Shown here: positions 20,848 through 29,772 of the stretch, piece after piece
Layout: each line of letters begins with the position of its first letter
How positions within the stretch are numbered: position 1 is the stretch's first letter
Translations under genes and position numbers: made by a program
Assembly (NCBI GenBank): GCA_902518955.1
Contig: CABYIR010000006.1
Coordinates: forward strand, 1-64,000
Source: an uncultured Pelagibacteraceae bacterium
Lineage (GTDB): Bacteria; Pseudomonadota; Alphaproteobacteria; Pelagibacterales; AG-422-B15
DNA: 64,000 bases
Reading direction: 5' to 3'
Notes under the pieces: model-generated
Told to the model about the DNA's origin: nothing
Database searches by the model: none
What the model saw: only the letters and a program-made list of their open reading frames with translations

Positions 20848-22968
20848 ATGGCGCTATACCAGGATTTAAATAATCAAAGTTTACAATCAAAATTTAGTGG
20901 ATACTTTGTACCTGCTATTATTCTTTTAAGTATTATAATTTCATTGATCTTAGTTTCATTTGGAGAAGATAAATCTGAGTTTCCAGAGTTTATTACTGAC
21001 GCCTTTACCTTTACTGCATGGGTAAATCAGGGAGAAGATTTTTTAAAAGCCAATATAAAAGAGTATACTCGAGCGATTTCTAGTTATGTAAAAGAAGGCT
21101 ACTTTTTGCTCGAAGATTTCTTAATCGATTCTTCATGGCTTTTTGTTACTGCGCTTTTAGTAATTCCATCATTGGCATTTGGAGGCATTAAACTAGCTAC
21201 CTTTATTCTTTTCGGAACAATGTATTGGGGAATGGTAGGATTATGGGAATCAGCTATGGAAACTCTTGCATTGATGGGCTTATCAGTTTTTTTATCAGTT
21301 GTTATAGGTGTACTTCTTGGGGTATGTTGTGCATTAAGCGATCGGTTTGAACGAACCATGAAACCTATTTTAGATATCATGCAGGTTATGCCAGCTTTTG
21401 TATATCTAATTCCTGCTATGTTCTTTTTTGGAATTGGTGGTGCTCCCGCTATTCTTGCGACAATGATTTATTCTATGCCTCCTATAATTCGCCTAACTAA
21501 TCTTGGAATTCGACAAGTACCAAATGAAACTATTGAAACTGCTACTTCCTTTGGATCAAATAGGGGACAAATTTTATTTAAAGTACAAATTCCACTTGCG
21601 TTACCAAGTATTATGATGGGGGTAAATCAAACTATTATGATGGCATTAGCTCTCGTAGTTCTAGCAACATTTATTGGAGCGCAAGGACTTGGTTCAGATA
21701 TTTGGGTCGCTATCAGAAAACTTGATGTTGGCGCAGGAATGGAAGGCGGACTTTGTGTATTGTTAATGGCTATAATGTTTGATCGCTTCGGAAAAGCTGT
21801 AAGCAGAGAAACTGTAACATTGCCTGCAGATAGTCAAAAATTTTATATTCTGCCTCAAAATTGGGATATATATCCATTAGCTAGACTTTTTGAAAAGCCT
21901 TTTACCTATATTCACTTCACTTTTGCATTTATGTTTTCTGGTATAGTCAGGATCTTTGCTTATTTTTTAGAGCAAGTCTTATCTCTTATAAGCAAAAAAA
22001 TAGCTATTGCTTTTAGTCAGTTCATAAATTTGCATTATTTTTTTATTACTGGATTATTATTTTTAATTGGAATTTATTTATACGACATTCATGTAACCTC
22101 GATTGGAACATTTCCTGAAAGCTGGAATTTATCGATAAGAGACCAAATATCAAGTGGGGTGAGCGCACTGACTGTTAATCCCACATTTATAGCGATAACC
22201 AAAACCATACGATCTTCAGTAATCATATATTTATTGAGACCTTTTGATATGTATCTGACTTACCTTCCCTATTGGTTTACCATAGGTACACTTGTCATTG
22301 TAAGTTGGGCATCTGTTGGATTTCGGTTTGCAATCACTACTCTTGTATTATTACTTTTTATCGGAGCATGCAACATATGGACTGAAGCAATGATTACTTT
22401 GTCTTCAGTTTTAATCTCTGTACTGCTCTGTTTTTTAATTGGTGTTCCAATCGGAATTTTAGCTTCATATAGTCAGCGTTTTCAAAGCATCAATGAAGTG
22501 ATTTTGGATGCGATGCAGACCCTTCCTTATTTCTGTTATCTAATTCCTGTTTTAATGTTTTTTGGTGGAGGAGCATTTTCAGCTCTTCTCGCAACGATTA
22601 TTTATTCAATTCCACCAATTATAAGACTAACAGTTTTAGGGCTCTCACAAGTCTCCAGTACATACTCTGAAGTTTCTACTTCATTTGGGGGATCTTTAAT
22701 ACAAACACTGAGAAAGATTAAGTTTCCTCTTGCCATTCCCAGTCTTGTAATGGGGTTTAATCAAACTGTGATGATGGCCTTCGCTATGCAAATTGTAACA
22801 CCACTGATTGGTGGAAAAGGCCTAGGATTGGAGGTTTTTAATGGATTAGCAAGATCTGATACTGGACGAGCTTTAGCTGCAGGAATAGGGATCTGTCTGC
22901 TAGCAATGATAATTGACAGGATTAGTCTTGCATGGACTAAGAAACAAAGGGATGCTTTAGGCATATAA
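20848..22968 (+). CDS. proW: Betaine-type ABC transporter permease with two tandem ProW-like membrane domains
   Basis: 706 aa; two homologous halves each with IL[DA]xMQxxPxFxYLIPxxxFFGxGxxxAxLATxIYSxPPIIRLTxLGxxQV and GxNQTxMMA. Confidence 0.88.
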   Translation: MALYQDLNNQSLQSKFSGYFVPAIILLSIIISLILVSFGEDKSEFPEFITDAFTFTAWVNQGEDFLKANIKEYTRAISSYVKEGYFLLEDFLIDSSWLFVTALLVIPSLAFGGIKLATFILFGTMYWGMVGLWESAMETLALMGLSVFLSVVIGVLLGVCCALSDRFERTMKPILDIMQVMPAFVYLIPAMFFFGIGGAPAILATMIYSMPPIIRLTNLGIRQVPNETIETATSFGSNRGQILFKVQIPLALPSIMMGVNQTIMMALALVVLATFIGAQGLGSDIWVAIRKLDVGAGMEGGLCVLLMAIMFDRFGKAVSRETVTLPADSQKFYILPQNWDIYPLARLFEKPFTYIHFTFAFMFSGIVRIFAYFLEQVLSLISKKIAIAFSQFINLHYFFITGLLFLIGIYLYDIHVTSIGTFPESWNLSIRDQISSGVSALTVNPTFIAITKTIRSSVIIYLLRPFDMYLTYLPYWFTIGTLVIVSWASVGFRFAITTLVLLLFIGACNIWTEAMITLSSVLISVLLCFLIGVPIGILASYSQRFQSINEVILDAMQTLPYFCYLIPVLMFFGGGAFSALLATIIYSIPPIIRLTVLGLSQVSSTYSEVSTSFGGSLIQTLRKIKFPLAIPSLVMGFNQTVMMAFAMQIVTPLIGGKGLGLEVFNGLARSDTGRALAAGIGICLLAMIIDRISLAWTKKQRDALGI

Positions 22969-23090
22969 TTGGTCATTTTAATAATATTTTCATATAATTA
23001 TTACTTACATTTATACATTTACATTATCTTAATTTTCAGGCTAAAATAATTCATTAATTAAAAAATAAAAATTAAGGGGTTATAAAAAAT

Positions 23091-24095
23091 ATGAAAAAAT
23101 CATTTTTCACAAATGCTTTTTTAGCTTTGATAATGTCTTCTTTTCTTGTTCTATCAGCCGGTACTGCCAACGCAAAACGTTTGACTGCTGCTGTAGCTGA
23201 CTGGACAGGTGGTGAAATTACATGTCAGGTTGCTGTAAGCATTTTAGAACAAGAACTTGGATATAAAGTTGAGAGAATTGTATTTCCGTCGGGTACAGGC
23301 CTATGGGAAGCAATTGCTGCAGGCGATATAGATTTCGCATGTGAAAGTTGGCCTGGATACGCTGAAGCTGATGATGTGATGCTAAATGCTCCATTGATTT
23401 ATGATGGTGAGGTTGTAGTAGAGTACTCAGGTACTGGAGAAGTAATTGCCTTTACAACAGGTATCATCGGAGCTTCTGACTACTATGTTCCAAAGTATTT
23501 TATGGATGCAAATCCTGATTTTAATGGTTGGGAAGATCTAAATAAATTTAAAGCTGAATTTGCTACTGTTGAAACAGGCTCTAAAGGTAGACTTATCGGA
23601 TGCCCAGTTGCTGGATGGAACTGTCATGACCAGAAAAGACTAGATATCATGGGTATCGATTTTGAAGCAGTTGAGCTTGGAACTGAGACTGCACTTTTAG
23701 CTGAAGCGCAAGGTGCTTTTGATCGTAAAGAACCATTTTTAATGTATCTTTGGGAACCTCATTTTTTCTTTGGTAAGAATGAAATGGTAGGCATTGGACT
23801 TCCAGCTCACCAGTCTTGCGATAGTTTTACTGAGGCTAACAACTGGCAAGATTGTGGAAAGGGATCTTGGCCTGCAACGAACTGGCCAAAAGATTATACC
23901 ATGAACTACATGAATCCAGAAGTGATGGCAAAACCTGAAAATGCTGAAGCTCTTGCATTTTTCAAAAAAATGAAATTCCAAAATGGTGATCAAGCGAAAA
24001 TGTTGGTTAGAGTTGACTCTGATGGATTATCAATTGAGGAAGCTGTTCAAGAATGGAAAGATAGTTCGAGTGATTGGAAGAATTGGCTTCCGTAA
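23091..24095 (+). CDS. proX: Glycine betaine/proline-type substrate-binding protein (OpuAC/ProX-like)
   Basis: Signal peptide MKKSFFTNAFLALIMSSFLVLSAGTANA; DWTGGEITCQVAVSILEQELGYKVE; WEAIAAGDIDFACESWPGY. Confidence 0.88.
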   Translation: MKKSFFTNAFLALIMSSFLVLSAGTANAKRLTAAVADWTGGEITCQVAVSILEQELGYKVERIVFPSGTGLWEAIAAGDIDFACESWPGYAEADDVMLNAPLIYDGEVVVEYSGTGEVIAFTTGIIGASDYYVPKYFMDANPDFNGWEDLNKFKAEFATVETGSKGRLIGCPVAGWNCHDQKRLDIMGIDFEAVELGTETALLAEAQGAFDRKEPFLMYLWEPHFFFGKNEMVGIGLPAHQSCDSFTEANNWQDCGKGSWPATNWPKDYTMNYMNPEVMAKPENAEALAFFKKMKFQNGDQAKMLVRVDSDGLSIEEAVQEWKDSSSDWKNWLP

Positions 24096-24120
24096 GCTTA
24101 ACTAATCTTTAAGTTTAAAA

Positions 24121-24153
24121 AAGGCCCTGTATATTTACAGGGTCTTTTTTTTT
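24121..24153 (+). terminator. Rho-independent terminator downstream of proX
   Basis: CCCTGTA-TATT-TACAGGG stem-loop (extendable with AAGG/GTCTT) followed by T9. Confidence 0.85.
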
Positions 24154-24166
24154 AGTTTATTAAAAA

Positions 24167-25081
24167 ATGGAAACTCAGAAGCACAAATATCATTATACAA
24201 TCAGTTTTGCACTGTTGATTGCCGCGGGAATGTGGGGACTATTTTGGCTGCCGCAAAGAGCGTTAGAGTCTGGAGGGTTAACAGGAGGTTGGGCTACTAT
24301 ATCACAAATGGTAGTTCCATTTCTAATGCTTCTGCCGATATCAATTTGGAGGAAATCAAAAGGGCAATCCTTTGGATTAGAATATCCACTGATTGGACTT
24401 TTATTTGGAGGAGGTATCGCGTGTTATGCAAATAGTTTTCTACTAACTGACGTCGTAAGAGCGTTAATTCTTTTTTATATTACTCCAGTTTGGACAACCA
24501 TTTTTGAAATGATTTTTCTGAGACAAGTACCGCGTATTTACAGGTATATTACGTTGATATTGGCATTATCAGGTGTTTGGATAGTATTTGGACAAGATGG
24601 AATAATACCGGTTCCAAAAAATTCTGGTGATTGGATTGCTCTTTTTGGTGGAATTTTAATAGCTGCTTCAGCAGTAAGGATGGAAATAAAGAAACCAGAG
24701 GGGATATACCCTATATTGTTTTCATTCTTTTTTTACGGAGGTTTATTTACATTAGTCCAGGCTTTCTTTTTGCGAGACTATCTCGGCTCAGGTCCTTCAT
24801 TTGATGCGTGGATCACAATGATGCCATGGCTACTTTTAATTGCTGTTTTATTTCATATCCCTACAAATATTGTAATTTTAGGTGCCCCAAGTAGGATTGG
24901 GGCTGGTTTATTTTCAATAATTATACTTTTTGAAATTGTCGTTGGATCATTTAGTGCTGCAATATTAACTGATGAACTTATTGGATGGCGAGAAATATTA
25001 GGAAGTTCTTTTATAATTTTAGCTGGACTAACAGAAATTATTTTTGCTTCAAAGTCTAATGATATTGAGAATTATAATTGA
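24167..25081 (+). CDS. EamA/DMT-family transporter
   Basis: Multi-helix protein with LIAAGMWGLFWLPQRALE and LSGVWIVFGQD. Confidence 0.8.
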   Translation: METQKHKYHYTISFALLIAAGMWGLFWLPQRALESGGLTGGWATISQMVVPFLMLLPISIWRKSKGQSFGLEYPLIGLLFGGGIACYANSFLLTDVVRALILFYITPVWTTIFEMIFLRQVPRIYRYITLILALSGVWIVFGQDGIIPVPKNSGDWIALFGGILIAASAVRMEIKKPEGIYPILFSFFFYGGLFTLVQAFFLRDYLGSGPSFDAWITMMPWLLLIAVLFHIPTNIVILGAPSRIGAGLFSIIILFEIVVGSFSAAILTDELIGWREILGSSFIILAGLTEIIFASKSNDIENYN

Positions 25082-25998
25082 TTGAGTAATTTTATATGCT
25101 CTACAGTTGTTCCACAACAACCACCAATGAGTTGAGCTCCAGCATCTTTCCATTTTCTTGCTTCAATTAAATAATTTTCTGGGGAAATAACATTGCTCAT
25201 ATCATAATTTGGAAAATTAAATACAGCAACTTCTGGATAAGCCATAATAGGCACATCATACACTTCTTGAAGCTCTCTAATACTTTCTTCTATTACACTG
25301 ATATCGCAATGCATAATACCAACTGCATCTAATTTGTGGTGCTTAACATTACTAATCATTTTTTTGAAGCTATAATCATAGTCGGTTGTTAGAGCTATGA
25401 GACCATCTGGAATACTTCTTGAAGAAAATCCGGCCCATACTGGTAAACCAACTTTACTAGCAGAGTCGAAAACAATCTCAATCCTATCTGGCCGATACAT
25501 AAGTTCTAAAAAAATAAAATCACAACCATTATCAGCTAGGAAAAAAGCAAGTTCGTCAAAATTTTTCTGAAAATACTCAGGAGTAAGTTTTTTTCGATAA
25601 TTTTCTCTCTCTTCTTGATTTTTAAAGGCATCTTCATATGGGATTTGATGAGACAAAGAGCCTCCTATAAGAACATCATCTCTACCAGTTTCTTTCCGTG
25701 CATCAAGAGCAGCATTTATTGCACTTAAGTTAATTTCCTCAAATTTATCATCAACTCCCGCTACTTCCAATACCATTCTGTTAGAAGCGTATGTATTGGT
25801 AGCAATAACTTTAGCGCCTGCTTCAATATAATCTTTATGAATTTGTTTGAGTGTATCGCCTTCAAGAGACCCGGTCGCACACCAGGAGTTATCCATTTTT
25901 ACCCCTCTATTTTCAAGCTCTGATCCAGTAGCACCATCTAATAAAATCGTCTCTCCAGATTGAAGTAGTTCTAAAAAGTTTTTATATCGTTGATTCAT
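25072..25998 (-). CDS. Homocysteine S-methyltransferase family protein (MmuM/BHMT-like)
   Basis: ILLDGATGSELENRG, NTYASNRMVLE, GIMHCDIS (Cys), GGCCGTTVEHI zinc-binding Cys pair. Confidence 0.88.
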   Translation of the reverse strand: MNQRYKNFLELLQSGETILLDGATGSELENRGVKMDNSWCATGSLEGDTLKQIHKDYIEAGAKVIATNTYASNRMVLEVAGVDDKFEEINLSAINAALDARKETGRDDVLIGGSLSHQIPYEDAFKNQEERENYRKKLTPEYFQKNFDELAFFLADNGCDFIFLELMYRPDRIEIVFDSASKVGLPVWAGFSSRSIPDGLIALTTDYDYSFKKMISNVKHHKLDAVGIMHCDISVIEESIRELQEVYDVPIMAYPEVAVFNFPNYDMSNVISPENYLIEARKWKDAGAQLIGGCCGTTVEHIKLLNQL

Positions 25999-26113
25999 GG
26001 CTTGCTCTTTTATGATTTAATATTATGTTATCTAAAATTTTAATTCATTAAAATTGTTGAATAAATTTACAATCAGTTTTAAAAGATTTCATCAAAATAG
26101 GATAAAAAAAAAT

Positions 26114-27250
26114 ATGTCAAAAGGAATTATTTATACACCAAGGGTAAGAAAGTCTCCATTTTTTGAGGAAACATTAAAATACGGTGCAACAAATTTTACT
26201 ACTTATAATCATATGACCATGCCTGTAGGCTATACGACTCCAGAACAAGAATATCATTCTCTTATTAATGATGTCACTCTCTGGGATGTGGCCGCAGAAA
26301 GACAAGTAGAAATTATAGGCGAAGATGCTTCTAAATTTGTTCAGTATATGACGCCTCGAAATTTATCTACGTTCAAGGATAATTTCTGTCGATATGCATT
26401 CATGACTGATGAAAATGGAGGAATTATTAATGATCCATTAATATTAAAATTTAATGAAAATAAGTATTGGTTGAGTATTGCAGATTCAGATGCAATTTTA
26501 TGGTGTAAAGGAGTCGCATTATCTGGAAATTATAAGGTAAGTATTTCAGAACCTGAGGCATGTCCATTATCATTACAAGGTCCTCGTTCAAAAGAATTGA
26601 TGCGCAAGGTGACTAACGATGACCCAAAAATAATGGGATTAAAGTATTATCAATTTATAGAAACTAACTTATTTGGTATTGATTTAATTATCGCGCGGAG
26701 TGGGTGGAGTAATCAGTTTGGATACGAAATTTATATAACGAGAGAAATAGATGGACCGACCTTATGGAATTCCCTAATGGAAGCTGGTAAAGAATTCAAA
26801 ATTGTACCTAGTTGCCCCAATCAAATAGATAGAATAGAAGCGGGCATGATATCTCACCAAGGAGATACTTCTCTCGATGAAAATCCTCTTGAGTTGAACT
26901 TGCCCAAATTTTATGATTTAGACCAAGAAGCCGATTTTGTAGGAAAAGAATCTTTAAAAAAGATTAGAGATGAGGGAATAAAAAAACAGTTCAGTGGATT
27001 TAAGATTTCAGGGAACAAAATTGGATATAATATGGCTAGAATTCCTCTATACGATAAGAAATTTGAAAAAAAAGGATTTATTACAAGCTGTATTTATAGT
27101 CCAAATTTTGGATGTAATATTGCTTTGGGATACGTAGATATCGATTTAGTATCATCCACTGATATTTTTAATATACATCATGATGGTGAGGACAGAGATG
27201 TAGAGGTTGTTCCTTTGCCATTTAGCTCAAGACTAGAAAAAATGGAATGA
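26114..27250 (+). CDS. dmdA: DMSP demethylase-family protein (DmdA-like, 378 aa from internal ATG)
   Basis: TPRVRKSPFFEETLKYGATNFTTYNHMTMP, DVTLWDVAAERQVEI, YAFMTDENGGIINDPLILK, YWLSIADSDA, DRIEAG; ATG at 26114 preferred over track start 26054. Confidence 0.78.
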   Translation: MSKGIIYTPRVRKSPFFEETLKYGATNFTTYNHMTMPVGYTTPEQEYHSLINDVTLWDVAAERQVEIIGEDASKFVQYMTPRNLSTFKDNFCRYAFMTDENGGIINDPLILKFNENKYWLSIADSDAILWCKGVALSGNYKVSISEPEACPLSLQGPRSKELMRKVTNDDPKIMGLKYYQFIETNLFGIDLIIARSGWSNQFGYEIYITREIDGPTLWNSLMEAGKEFKIVPSCPNQIDRIEAGMISHQGDTSLDENPLELNLPKFYDLDQEADFVGKESLKKIRDEGIKKQFSGFKISGNKIGYNMARIPLYDKKFEKKGFITSCIYSPNFGCNIALGYVDIDLVSSTDIFNIHHDGEDRDVEVVPLPFSSRLEKME

Positions 27251-27924
27251 TATTCAAGAGTAAATTTCATAAATCTATTTTTATCTTTACTATTTTTATA
27301 TCTATTGCCTCTGGGTGGTTTTTTTCTGAATTTTTTATTAATCAAAAAACTGATGAAACAAACTACATAAACGCAAATTTTAGTCTAATAGATCATCATG
27401 GCAACGAGGTTTCTCAGTTAGATTACAAGAATTTTAATAAAGTATTTTTTTTTGGCTTTACTCATTGTCCAGATGTTTGCCCAATGGGTATTAGTACTTT
27501 GTCCAATGTTATTGATGAATTAGACTATCCGTCTATTAATAAGTTCTTATTTGTTAGTGTAGATCCTGAAAGAGATACCCCAAAAAGAATGAATGAATAC
27601 TTATCAAATTTTAATAATGAAATTATTGGCCTTACAGGTGACTATAAGACCTTAAAGCCTGTTTGGGAAAACTTCTTTGTCCACGTAAAGAGCAATATGA
27701 CTCAAGACCAGGAGCCTTATTCTAATCTTGATGGCATAAAAAAACATAACTCACATGACAATCATAATTCAGATAATCATTCGCTTACAGAAGTCTCAGA
27801 AAATAATTATATTGTACAACACAGTGCTTTTTATTTTATATTTGATCGTAAAGATAATCTAAAAACGATTTTACCATTTGGATCGAGTGCAGAAGAAATA
27901 CTAACTGAATTATCAAATCTCTAA
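27247..27924 (+). CDS. SCO1/SenC-family copper chaperone/thioredoxin-like protein with His-rich insert
   Basis: FFFGFTHCPDVCPMGISTLS (CPxxCP), VSVDPERDTP, insert HNSHDNHNSDNHS; N-terminal TM anchor. Confidence 0.92.
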   Translation: MIFKSKFHKSIFIFTIFISIASGWFFSEFFINQKTDETNYINANFSLIDHHGNEVSQLDYKNFNKVFFFGFTHCPDVCPMGISTLSNVIDELDYPSINKFLFVSVDPERDTPKRMNEYLSNFNNEIIGLTGDYKTLKPVWENFFVHVKSNMTQDQEPYSNLDGIKKHNSHDNHNSDNHSLTEVSENNYIVQHSAFYFIFDRKDNLKTILPFGSSAEEILTELSNL

Positions 27925-27931
27925 TTTATTT

Positions 27932-28174
27932 ATGAAAAAAATTGTACCCTGCTTTATTTTACTAATTTTATTTTATGCTTGTTCAGAGAGAATCGTGTAT
28001 GAAGAATTAGCCTCTGAAAAAGCAAAAGAAATGAATTGTATGGAAGATATCGAACTTCTTGTGAAAAATAGTAATGTTGAATTGTGGGCTTCATATAGTC
28101 AATCTGAAGAAGGACTACTTTGTGTTTATACATGTAAAAATGATGTTTGTTATTATTCAACCGAAAGAGACTAA
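27932..28174 (+). CDS. Small Cys-rich putative lipoprotein (80 aa)
   Basis: Signal plus lipobox-like LFYAC; later Cys in MNCMED and LLCVYTCKNDVCYY. Confidence 0.6.
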   Translation: MKKIVPCFILLILFYACSERIVYEELASEKAKEMNCMEDIELLVKNSNVELWASYSQSEEGLLCVYTCKNDVCYYSTERD

Positions 28175-28176
28175 GA

Positions 28177-29073
28177 ATGAAAAGTAATACGTCTGACTTT
28201 TATATTGTAATAATTCCTATTGTAATATTGGTTTGCCTTGCTTGGACTTACCTATTTGTTTTTTCAAATGAAATGGACATGGGCATGAGTTCAATGGATA
28301 TGAGCTCAATGTCCATGAATAATGACATGAATATGGAATCTCAGGATATGGATATGAATAATGAAATGGACATGGACATGAGTACAATGGACATGAACAA
28401 TGACATGAATATAGAGTCATTAAATAAATTCTCTTTATTTGCAATGCCAATGAACGGGAATTGGACTGTTAATGACTTTATTGTAATGAATCTAATGTGG
28501 ATAATTATGATGTTTGCAATGATGTTTCCTTCATCATTAATGTTCCTATTTCTTTTCTATTCCATGAGAAGAAACATGGCTATTGTAAAAAATCCTAAAT
28601 CAGAAATTGTCTTACTGTCTCTTATGTATTTTTCTATATGGACTTTATTTTCAATTACAGCTTGTTACCTTCAATATATTTTTCATAATTATAGTGTAGT
28701 TAATATGATGGGTGCGTACACAAGTAATAAGGCTGCTGCAATAACATTAATTGGTGCAGGATTATTTCAGTTTTCTAGCTTTAAAGATGCTTGTTTAGAA
28801 AAATGTAGAAATCCGCTTGGATTTATTATGGGGACAAAGATTAATTCTAAATTTGATGTTTTAAAGATAGGATTACTACATGGTCTGTATTGCCTTGGAT
28901 GCTGTTGGGCGCTTATGCTTATTTTATTTGTCAACGGTGTTATGAATATGCTCTGGGTTGTGATCCTTACAATAGCCGTTTTATCTGAAAAAATAATTCC
29001 ATTTGAGAAACTTACTTCTAGATTTTTTGGACTAATTCTAGTATTTTGGGGTTCTTATTTAATCTTTATTTAA
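28177..29073 (+). CDS. DUF2182-like predicted metal-binding membrane protein with Met/Asp-rich repeat segment
   Basis: Internal ATG at 28177; MDMGMSSMDMSSMSMNNDMNMESQDMDMNNEMDMDMSTMDMNNDMN after TM1; then multi-helix domain with FQFSSFKDACLEKCRNPLGF and HGLYCLGCCWALM. Confidence 0.85.
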   Translation: MKSNTSDFYIVIIPIVILVCLAWTYLFVFSNEMDMGMSSMDMSSMSMNNDMNMESQDMDMNNEMDMDMSTMDMNNDMNIESLNKFSLFAMPMNGNWTVNDFIVMNLMWIIMMFAMMFPSSLMFLFLFYSMRRNMAIVKNPKSEIVLLSLMYFSIWTLFSITACYLQYIFHNYSVVNMMGAYTSNKAAAITLIGAGLFQFSSFKDACLEKCRNPLGFIMGTKINSKFDVLKIGLLHGLYCLGCCWALMLILFVNGVMNMLWVVILTIAVLSEKIIPFEKLTSRFFGLILVFWGSYLIFI

Positions 29074-29076
29074 CCT

Positions 29077-29757
29077 ATGACCGCAAATCCTTTCAATCTT
29101 CATTGGGAAATTAATGGTCACTTTCTATTGAACTGTAATTGTGATGTTTTTTGTAATTGTCCTATGTCTTTAGGGCGTGCAGTTCCTAATTCACCAAATG
29201 GAAAATGTTTTTCCTGGTGGGGAATCATTATTGAAGATGGTTGGGCTGAAGAAAAATGGTCTGGCTTTAATCCAATGAAGAGAGAGCAAAAAGGTATCAT
29301 TGATTTAAGCGGTTTAAACGTTGCAATCTTGCTTGAAGTTCCTGGGCCATTATCTATGGGGGGATGGACAGCGGGTTTATATTTTGATGAAAAGGCCTCT
29401 GATGATGCAGCTGATGCATTACTAAAAATATTCTCTGGCAATGCAGGAGGACAAACTGGATGGTTTTCATCTATGATTTCTAATTTCTTGGGAGTTAAGA
29501 GAGCATCTATCACTTATAAAGAAACAGAAACTGGTTGGACTTACACTATTCCAGATATTTTGGATGGTAGAATTGAAAAAGAACCAGGGCTGCAAAGAGG
29601 AGAAGACATTAAGGTATCCAATCTTAAATATTGGGTTGCCCCTGAGATAATTGTAGGTCGAGGTGGCAAAAGAAGTAAAATCAAAGACCATGGACGTAAT
29701 TGGGATTTCACAGGAGGAAGTGCAGAATATTGCGCCGTTGAGTGGTCAGGTCCATAA
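29077..29757 (+). CDS. DUF1326-family protein
   Basis: WEINGHFLLNCNCDVFCNCP; 4 nt downstream of the DUF2182-like gene. Confidence 0.85.
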   Translation: MTANPFNLHWEINGHFLLNCNCDVFCNCPMSLGRAVPNSPNGKCFSWWGIIIEDGWAEEKWSGFNPMKREQKGIIDLSGLNVAILLEVPGPLSMGGWTAGLYFDEKASDDAADALLKIFSGNAGGQTGWFSSMISNFLGVKRASITYKETETGWTYTIPDILDGRIEKEPGLQRGEDIKVSNLKYWVAPEIIVGRGGKRSKIKDHGRNWDFTGGSAEYCAVEWSGP

Positions 29758-29772
29758 AAATTAAGGAGAATT

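Noticed and set aside
25999-26113. SAM-II/SAM-V-type riboswitch upstream of the homocysteine methyltransferase
   Set aside because: Considered because such elements are known before related genes in marine alphas, but no convincing conserved core or pseudoknot could be identified by eye; needs a covariance-model search.
28274-28425. Repeat tract considered as CRISPR or noncoding tandem repeat
   Set aside because: Repeats are short, degenerate, contiguous and in frame within a good ORF; no spacer structure.
29118-29513. 131-aa minus-strand ORF antisense to the DUF1326 gene
   Set aside because: It lies fully inside a convincing coding gene, shows no recognisable motif, and likely reflects codon-bias shadow.
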